Shown here one piece after another: positions 59,041-64,000 of a stretch of 64,000 nucleotides of DNA (its first letter is position 1; each line of letters opens with the position of its first letter). The translations under genes and the position numbers were made by a program. The notes beneath the pieces were generated by a model, which searched no databases, was not told where the DNA came from, and saw only the letters and a list, made by a program, of their open reading frames with translations. Source of the stretch: an uncultured Clostridium sp. Its GTDB lineage: Bacteria > Bacillota > Clostridia > Christensenellales > CAG-138. The DNA lies in assembly GCA_900542285.1 (NCBI GenBank), contig UQNF01000001.1, positions 62,001 through 126,000 of the forward strand, in the 5' to 3' direction.

Positions 59041-60406
59041 ACATGATTATTGCACCTGCAACCGCAGCGTTCAACGAATCGATATGACCCTTGAGAGGCA
59101 CGGAAACGAGGAAGTCACACTTTTCCTTGACGAGCTTACTCAGTCCGCTGCCCTCGCTGCCGATAACGAGTGCAAATCCACCCTTCATATCGACATCGTA
59201 CATTGGCCTGCCATCCATATCCGCGCCTGCTATCCAAAGTCCCTTTTCCTTAAGGGTGTCGACAGCATTGGAAAGATTGACAACCCGTGCAATGCGCATA
59301 TGCTCAGCCGCGCCTGCGCTTGTCTTCACGACAGCGGCGGTAACGGAAGCCGAACGGCGCTTGGTTATCACAACGCCGTGTGCGCCGGCGCACTCTGCGC
59401 TCCTAATGATCGAGCCAAGATTGTGCGGATCTTCTATGCCGTCAAGCAGAACGACAAAGGGCTTCTCGCCGCGCACCTCAGCGTATTCCAAAATATCCGC
59501 AAGCTCCGCATATTCAACGCCCGGGATCTCGGCAACGATTCCCTGATGGTTGCCGCTTTTGCCGTTATGACCGAAAGGCATGCATATCTCATCCAGCTTT
59601 GTGCGCTCGACCTCACGGATAACGAGGTTAGCTTCATGTGCAAGCGTAACGATCTCGCCAAGCGAACCGTCATGCTCCTTCACCACAAGTATTCTGTCGA
59701 TGCTTCTTCCGCTCTTAATGGCTTCCTTGACCGGATTTCTTCCCATTATGATGTTAGGAAGCTCCATCTCCGTATTTTCAGCATTGACTATCTCAGCGGA
59801 TGCGGGACGCGCTGCTTCATCATCCGTCCTGTGCACAAAGCGATCATCAGGCCTATAGCCTCCGTGCTGACGATCTCTGCCGTCGCCGGGATTTCTGTCA
59901 TATGAACGCTCGCCATACCGTCGGTCGCTGCTGTGCCGCTTGTCATATGGTCTGTCGGATCCCCTTCCGGGTTTCCTGTCATAGGAACGTTCACCGTAAC
60001 TGCGGCTGCCGTTATCCCTGAAGTCCCTGTCAAAGGAACGCTCATCATACTGACGTTCGGAATACTGATGAGCCTCTTCCCTGCCGGGCTTCCTGTCGTA
60101 TGAACGCTCGCCGTACCTGCGGCCGGCATTATCTCTGAAGTTCCTGTCATTGGAACGCTCGCCGTACCTGCGGTCTGAGAAGGAGCGGTCATCTCCTCTG
60201 CCGGGCCTTCTGTCATAGTAGCGTTCACCAAATCGGCGGTCGGCATTATCCCTTTGGTTTCTGTCAAATGTACGCCCATCGGACCGGCGGTCACCATTGC
60301 CCCTTGGGTTTCTGTCAAAGGATTGGCCGCCGTTTCTGCGCGGCTTTCGATCATATCCTCCGTTATTCCTGCCGTTATCCTGTCTTCTGTCTCCGTTGTA
60401 GTCCAT
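59009..60406 (-). CDS. rlmB: RlmB-type 23S rRNA methyltransferase with arginine-rich repeat N-terminus
   Basis: 465 residues. The C-terminal 245 residues are a SPOUT-class 2'-O-methyltransferase (substrate-binding part IIMGRNPVKEAIKSGRSI; knot motifs VVLLDGIEDPHNLGSIIRSAE, LVIGSEGSGLSKLVKEKCD and VPLKGHIDSLNAAVAGAIIMFE) that modifies 23S rRNA. The first 200 residues are a low-complexity region built from imperfect repeats of the type RRYGERSYDRKPGR, very rich in Arg, Asp, Tyr and Gly. This tail is several times larger than in Bacillus RlmB and looks like an RNA-binding disordered arm. The ATG at 60406 follows GTGAGGATTAAAG. Sits between mrnC and sigH, the conserved order. Confidence 0.93.
   Translation of the reverse strand: MDYNGDRRQDNGRNNGGYDRKPRRNGGQSFDRNPRGNGDRRSDGRTFDRNQRDNADRRFGERYYDRRPGRGDDRSFSDRRYGERSNDRNFRDNAGRRYGERSYDRKPGREEAHQYSERQYDERSFDRDFRDNGSRSYGERSYDRKPGRGSDRPYDKRHSSDRRYGERSYDRNPGDGRDRQHGGYRPDDRFVHRTDDEAARPASAEIVNAENTEMELPNIIMGRNPVKEAIKSGRSIDRILVVKEHDGSLGEIVTLAHEANLVIREVERTKLDEICMPFGHNGKSGNHQGIVAEIPGVEYAELADILEYAEVRGEKPFVVLLDGIEDPHNLGSIIRSAECAGAHGVVITKRRSASVTAAVVKTSAGAAEHMRIARVVNLSNAVDTLKEKGLWIAGADMDGRPMYDVDMKGGFALVIGSEGSGLSKLVKEKCDFLVSVPLKGHIDSLNAAVAGAIIMFEKNRQERGN
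59780..60390 (-). repeat. Imperfect tandem repeats within rlmB
   Basis: The DNA encoding the RlmB N-terminus contains degenerate repeats of about 60-90 bases carrying CGTTCATACGACAGG-like units (ERSYDRK/ERSFDRD). In the codons the Tyr, Arg and Asp positions recur, with Phe and Asn variants. Copy number could vary between strains. Confidence 0.6.
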
Positions 60407-60408
60407 CT

Positions 60409-60936
60409 TTAATCCTCACAATTCATCTTGTTGTTTTCTGTTTCATCATCAACGCTCTTTTCATCCGAATACGCTTCTAATCCGCAAAGCATTCTGTTCA
60501 TAAGGCATCCCAGTCTTTCATCCTTTCCGGAGAGATAGAGGTAGCCGATGAGCGACTCCAAGCCCGTTGCGTGACGGTAATCAAGGATCTGAGCGTTCTT
60601 AGGTACGGTCCCCATGTGTGCGTTGCGGCCGCGTTTGAATATCGCAGACTCCTCCTCGGTGAGCAACGATTCTATCCTTCTGTAAGCCTCTGCCTGAGCC
60701 TTGGCACAAACGAGCTTTGCCGCACGAACATGCAGTCCATGCGCAGGAAGTGTCGTTGTGCTTACGAGCATAGTGCGAACATACAGGTCATAAACGGTAT
60801 CGCCGACATAGGCAAGCGCCAGCGGGCTCATCATTTTTGGGTTCTGCGTCCCGTCAATACACGCCTCAGCGACCCGTGCAAAAATGCTCGCGCAATTATC
60901 CGCATCTGTTGTTTTTTCAGTGTTTGCATACTCCAT
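60409..60936 (-). CDS. mrnC: Mini-ribonuclease III
   Basis: RNase III-type dimer without a double-stranded RNA-binding domain; in Bacillus it matures 23S rRNA. 175 residues: the catalytic block MSPLALAYVGDTVYDLYVR with its acidic residues, the helix with RNAHMGTVPKNAQILDYRHATGLESLIGYLYLSG, and the C-terminal helix. It starts the mrnC-rlmB-sigH run. The first ATG (60936) sits only one or two bases after the predicted transcription start; residues 36-37 are Met (MMSP), an alternative start without a binding site. Confidence 0.92.
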   Translation of the reverse strand: MEYANTEKTTDADNCASIFARVAEACIDGTQNPKMMSPLALAYVGDTVYDLYVRTMLVSTTTLPAHGLHVRAAKLVCAKAQAEAYRRIESLLTEEESAIFKRGRNAHMGTVPKNAQILDYRHATGLESLIGYLYLSGKDERLGCLMNRMLCGLEAYSDEKSVDDETENNKMNCED

Positions 60937-60944
60937 CAGTTTCT

Positions 60945-60972
60945 ATTATACACCAAATCTCCCTTTTTTCAA
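60945..60972 (-). promoter_or_regulatory. Promoter of the mrnC operon
   Basis: Minus strand TTGAAA (60972-60967), 16-base spacer, perfect TATAAT (60950-60945). The predicted start point is at about 60938, next to the mrnC ATG, with no room for a ribosome binding site. Confidence 0.7.
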
Positions 60973-61069
60973 GGGGTTATTTGCTTTATTTCATCAATAC
61001 CATAAAAAGTATTGCCGCCTCCGGAATGGCAGGAAGCGGCAGAAAACATAAGTTCAATTATCGATGTGT

Positions 61070-61501
61070 TCAGTTTTGTCCAAACGATGACATGGAGTCG
61101 ATCCTATCGGCGTCAAGCCTCTTGATCAGCTCATCAAACGGGCAGCAGATCCTTTCGACGCATGGATGGAAGTAGAAAGTGCAGCTGTTCTTATCGGGCT
61201 GAAACTCGATGCCGGTTTCACTCCAGACGAGGATACGCTTATTGCTCCTTGAAGCAATAGCGGCTCCAAGTTCGGTGTGGGTCCCGGCGCCGCCCGGAAG
61301 CAGGGCCACGAACAGCTCGGCGTCACGAACCGAACGCACTTCATTAAATGCCACCTCAGCCATCTTGGCTTCTCCCTGTGAGCGGATATCTCCGTGTGCA
61401 GTCCAATCATAGGTCAATTCGTGCCCATTGCGCGTAAGCACCGCACTAAGCTGCCTTGCCCTCTCTGCGTTTTCAAGACCTGTTGCAATATAAAACCTCA
61501 T
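61070..61501 (-). CDS. Nucleoside 2-deoxyribosyltransferase-like protein
   Basis: 143 residues with the Rossmann-like fold of the NDT family, which moves 2-deoxyribose between bases or hydrolyses the glycosidic bond. Seen: MRFYIATGLENAERARQL at the N-terminus and the signature LLPGGAGTHTELGAAIA, whose glutamate is the nucleophile. The C-terminal part is shorter than in Lactobacillus NDT. Neighbouring thymidine kinase and nucleoside permeases support a role in nucleoside salvage, though some relatives are only nucleotide-binding sensors. Confidence 0.75.
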   Translation of the reverse strand: MRFYIATGLENAERARQLSAVLTRNGHELTYDWTAHGDIRSQGEAKMAEVAFNEVRSVRDAELFVALLPGGAGTHTELGAAIASRSNKRILVWSETGIEFQPDKNSCTFYFHPCVERICCPFDELIKRLDADRIDSMSSFGQN

Positions 61502-61550
61502 ACACTATTCGCTTCCTTACAAGATTTGAGCCTCGGGTTAGCTATTCCCC

Positions 61551-62120
61551 TCACTCATCGTTTTTAATCTTTCCCTCCGCCCAATGCTTACGGCAAAGAC
61601 TTATATACTTATCATCAGCTCCAAGCACGACCTGCTCGCCGACCTTGGTTATGCCGCCCTTTCCGTCAAGGCGTGCGTTCATAATTGCCTTTTTCCCGCA
61701 CCAGCATATGGTCTTGATCTCCTCTATGGTGTCGGCAAAAGCCATCAGCCAGTGGCTTCCCTCAAAGAAATTCCCTTGGAAATCGGTTCGTAATCCATAG
61801 CATATCACAGGAACGCCATAATAGTCAACCAGTTCAACAAGCTTCATCACCTGTTCACGAGTGAGAAACTGTGCTTCATCTACTATGACACAGTCGTATG
61901 CTCCCGAATGCAGCTCGTCCCAGTCCAAATCATCGAATAAAACGCATTCATCCTGAAGCCCACAGCGTGATCTGACCGTTCGTGCGCCGTCTCGCGTATC
62001 GGTCGCAGGCTTTGTCAATAATGCCCTTTGTCCGCGCTCTCCATAGTTGTACTTGACCATGATAGCCTGAGCAGTCTTTGAAGAGCTCATTGCGCCGTAA
62101 CGAAAATAAAGCTTTGCCAT
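61551..62120 (-). CDS. tdk: Thymidine kinase (type II)
   Basis: Phosphorylates thymidine (and deoxyuridine) with ATP. 189 residues: Walker A-type loop GAMSSSKTAQA near residue 8, Walker B VIVDEAQFL, the Tyr/Phe lasso near RTDFQGNFFEGS and zinc-site remnants ICWCGKKA and LCRKHW. The ATG at 62120 follows GGATGTGAGGATGAA; the ORF upstream to 62207 contains the promoter and is not translated. Its start gives the common MAKLYFRYGAM N-terminus. Confidence 0.95.
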   Translation of the reverse strand: MAKLYFRYGAMSSSKTAQAIMVKYNYGERGQRALLTKPATDTRDGARTVRSRCGLQDECVLFDDLDWDELHSGAYDCVIVDEAQFLTREQVMKLVELVDYYGVPVICYGLRTDFQGNFFEGSHWLMAFADTIEEIKTICWCGKKAIMNARLDGKGGITKVGEQVVLGADDKYISLCRKHWAEGKIKNDE

Positions 62121-62178
62121 TTCATCCTCACATCCGATTTCCGCCGCAGGACAGCAGAATCTCACGTTGATCTTCCAT

Positions 62179-62221
62179 ATTATAACACAAATGCGGAGGA
62201 ATGCCAAGCCTCCTCCGCATT
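62179..62221 (-). promoter_or_regulatory. tdk promoter fused to the nupQ terminator
   Basis: A terminator hairpin (perfect 11-bp stem AATGCGGAGGA, 62190-62200 with 62211-62221, 10-base loop) lies between nupQ and tdk. The tdk promoter overlaps it: TTGGCA (62207-62202) in the hairpin loop, 17-base spacer through the second arm, and a perfect TATAAT (62184-62179) just beyond. Confidence 0.7.
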
Positions 62222-62249
62222 TTCGTCAAAAAAGCCTTAAAATCGTTGA

Positions 62250-63215
62250 TTATCTGCTTCCCTTATCGTAAGGAATGCCCTCAGCCTTGGGTGCACGGGA
62301 TTTTGCGGACGTGAACGCAAGAACTATCATCGTAGCGACATAGGGCAGGATGTTGTAAACAACCTTTGGAATGTTCAGATCATTCAGGAACGGTATCAGC
62401 ATTATCGAATTCGCAAGCTGTCTCAGGAATGCGAAGAACAGAGCGGCAAAGAATATCCTTAGCGGCTTCCACTGACCGAAAATCATGACCGCAAGAGCGA
62501 GGAAGCCGAAGCCTGCAACTCCGGTATGACCGTTGCAGTTGCCATTCATGACGCCTACAGCGTATGCAAAGCCTCCGAGACCGCCAAGCACGCCGGAAAT
62601 GGTGACGCCTGCATATCTCATCCTATATACATTGATACCTACGGAATCCGCAGCCTGAGGATGTTCACCGCAGGCACGAAGCCTAAGTCCGAACCTGGTC
62701 TTGTACAGAACGATCTGGGCAATTACAAGTATCACTATGCCGATATAGACCGTCAGGTATGTCTTTTGGAAGAACAGTTCACCTATCACCGGGATCTTTC
62801 CCAGTACGGGTATGCTCTGAATGTAGAAATTGGTTGAAGTGGTGATGCCGTCGCTCATGAAGAACATCTTGCTGATGAGGAGCACCATTGCCGGAATAAG
62901 AAGGTTCATCGCGGTACCCACGATAGTCTGGTCAGCCTTCATATTGACTGCGGCGAACGCAAGTGCCAACGAATAGATCGCTCCGGCAATAGCGGCAACG
63001 AGCAGAGCTATCAGCAGGATTACCTGTGCATTCATGCCTGTCGGCCCCAGGTAGTAGGTGATAAGGCAGCCGAAGAATGCGCCAAAGAGCATGATACCTT
63101 CGAGTGCGAGGTTGATAACGCCGCTGCGCTCAGCAAACATGCCGCCCAGCGCAGTCAGGAGCAGCGGTATTGCGACCGGAAGAGTGTTTTGAACAAGGAA
63201 ATATACAACGTCCAT
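62250..63215 (-). CDS. nupQ: Nucleoside ABC transporter permease (NupQ/BmpC type)
   Basis: 321-residue integral membrane protein of the BPD_transp_2 (RbsC-like) family, which imports nucleosides in the Bmp/Nup-type system. Starts VQNTLPVAIPLLLTALGGMFAERSGVINLALEGIMLFGAF, the classic YufQ N-terminus, followed by eight or more helices and GMFxGL-like NVYRMRYAGVTISGVLGGLGG. The ATG shares one base with the stop of nupP (TAATG), so the two permeases are a coupled pair. Confidence 0.9.
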   Translation of the reverse strand: MDVVYFLVQNTLPVAIPLLLTALGGMFAERSGVINLALEGIMLFGAFFGCLITYYLGPTGMNAQVILLIALLVAAIAGAIYSLALAFAAVNMKADQTIVGTAMNLLIPAMVLLISKMFFMSDGITTSTNFYIQSIPVLGKIPVIGELFFQKTYLTVYIGIVILVIAQIVLYKTRFGLRLRACGEHPQAADSVGINVYRMRYAGVTISGVLGGLGGFAYAVGVMNGNCNGHTGVAGFGFLALAVMIFGQWKPLRIFFAALFFAFLRQLANSIMLIPFLNDLNIPKVVYNILPYVATMIVLAFTSAKSRAPKAEGIPYDKGSR

Positions 63216-64000
63216 TATTCATTTCCCTCCTTTATTACGCTCTCGAGTATTGTTTCGTTATCAGCGCTCGGACCGGGTACTTCGGGGATCACGGACGCCG
63301 GAGACGGGGTTTTTCCTCCCCTTTTCCTGCGCCGCTTTCCGGCTACAAATTCACGCACGACCATAGCGAATGCTGAGAAATAGATGATAAACGCAAGCAT
63401 TACATCGATTATCTCGGGCTTGTATGCAACCGCAGCCGTACCGCCCCTCTGAATGAAGGATACGAAGATAGCCGAGAATACTATACCTATCGGGTGAGAA
63501 CAGCCAAGCAATGCGACCGCTATGCCGTTAAATCCCTCGTTTCTTATTACATTAATGGGCTCATACGTTACGCTCGAACCTTCCACCATCGAAGGCGCAA
63601 GGATGTACAGTGCTCCGCCCAGCCCGGCAAGCGCGCCTGCTATCATCATGGTAAGAATGATGTTGCGCTTGCTGTTCATGCCTGCATACTTTGCAGCGTC
63701 CTTGTTGAAGCCGGTTGCGCGAAGCTCGTAGCCGAAGGTCGTCTTCATAAGAACTATGAACAGGATCACTGCCAGCACTATTGCAATGATGGTACCGATA
63801 TTAAGGTTGGTATTGCCGGGAGACAGCGAAGGAAGCTGAGCTGTCTTGGGAAGGTACTGTGTCCTCGCTTTGACAGCGATGTACATTGTGGAGTTGTTGC
63901 TGATTATGTAGTCCACCACATACATGCCGATGTAGTTGAACATGATGGAGGTTATGACCTCGTTGATATTCAATAATGCCTTGAATATGCCGGGTATGGC
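63215..64000 (-). CDS. nupP: Nucleoside ABC transporter permease (NupP/BmpB type), 5' end outside window
   Basis: Second permease of the same importer; the reading frame stays open to the window edge, and the codons before 63973 (IPGIFKALLNINEVI) match the family, so the start lies beyond 64000. At least 261 residues are present with helices and the TTFGYELRATGFNKDAAKYAGMN loop. The last 25 residues form a charged tail. The ATPase and the lipoprotein substrate-binding protein are expected farther upstream on this strand. Confidence 0.9.
   Translation of the reverse strand, partial: AIPGIFKALLNINEVITSIMFNYIGMYVVDYIISNNSTMYIAVKARTQYLPKTAQLPSLSPGNTNLNIGTIIAIVLAVILFIVLMKTTFGYELRATGFNKDAAKYAGMNSKRNIILTMMIAGALAGLGGALYILAPSMVEGSSVTYEPINVIRNEGFNGIAVALLGCSHPIGIVFSAIFVSFIQRGGTAAVAYKPEIIDVMLAFIIYFSAFAMVVREFVAGKRRRKRGGKTPSPASVIPEVPGPSADNETILESVIKEGNE

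Noticed and set aside
1..64000. CRISPR arrays, tRNA/rRNA genes, transposases or phage genes.
   Set aside because: None seen on either strand by inspection; short RNA genes could still be missed without a covariance search.

Overview
The window reads as chromosomal DNA of an anaerobic, spore-forming, meso-diaminopimelate-type member of the Clostridia, probably from a gut or rumen habitat. The evidence is a Gram-positive style dcw cluster with a PASTA-bearing SpoVD/PbpB-like transpeptidase, the sporulation genes yabP/yabQ behind a sigma-E-like promoter, a SigH-type sigma factor in the conserved mrnC-rlmB-sigH order, a MurE with the DNPR motif of DAP-adding enzymes, a clostridial-type 2[4Fe-4S] ferredoxin, and secreted peptidases ending in dockerin modules. 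No rRNA, tRNA, CRISPR array, phage or insertion sequence was seen. Several starts differ from the longest ORF and were chosen by Shine-Dalgarno spacing.

Layout. 0-3.2 kb: rseP, a Cu/Zn superoxide dismutase, radC and maf. 3.3-17 kb: the division/cell-wall cluster mraZ-rsmH-ftsL-like-pbpB/spoVD-murE-mraY-murD-ftsW-divIB, then ftsA-ftsZ from their own promoter; murF, murG and murB are absent. 17-21.2 kb: an alpha/beta hydrolase, then on the minus strand a small ferredoxin, HU, YabN (methylase-MazG fusion) and a FabG-type reductase. 21.4-28.3 kb: a complete F1Fo ATP synthase operon. Its c subunit has the two-carboxylate Na+-type signature and its epsilon subunit lacks the C-terminal helical domain. 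28.4-38.5 kb: a ten-gene surface-polysaccharide cluster (glycosyltransferases, hexapeptide acyltransferases, pyruvyl transferase, flippase, F420-dehydrogenase-like Fe-S protein, WecB) that looks more AT-rich than its surroundings and has no recognisable polymerase or initiating transferase. 38.7-41.9 kb: a QueG-like Fe-S protein, yabP/yabQ, a lipoprotein and an ArsR-type regulator. 42-55.3 kb: a secretion and cell-surface region with a 1,868-residue subtilase, an L,D-transpeptidase lipoprotein, a MoxR/DUF58/DUF4129 operon and a clan-CD-like cysteine peptidase. The two peptidases share the same C-terminal architecture (Big2-like, then a beta-rich module, then dockerin). 55.5-64 kb: a small alarmone synthetase, a lipoprotein, a nitrilase-family pseudogene, a GNAT acetyltransferase, sigH-rlmB-mrnC, and a nucleoside-salvage neighbourhood (deoxyribosyltransferase-like protein, thymidine kinase, two nucleoside ABC permeases, the last running off the window).

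The points most worth a second look are the paired dockerin peptidases with their recurring beta-rich module, the two-carboxylate ATP synthase rotor with a truncated epsilon subunit, a probable single-base frameshift at the start of the F420-like gene, a remnant CN-hydrolase joined by an internal deletion, an arginine-rich repeat extension on RlmB, and several compact regulatory arrangements: a candidate leaderless mrnC transcript, a promoter embedded in a terminator before tdk, and a 5'-end hairpin on the ferredoxin mRNA. No wholly new multi-gene system could be shown from sequence alone.
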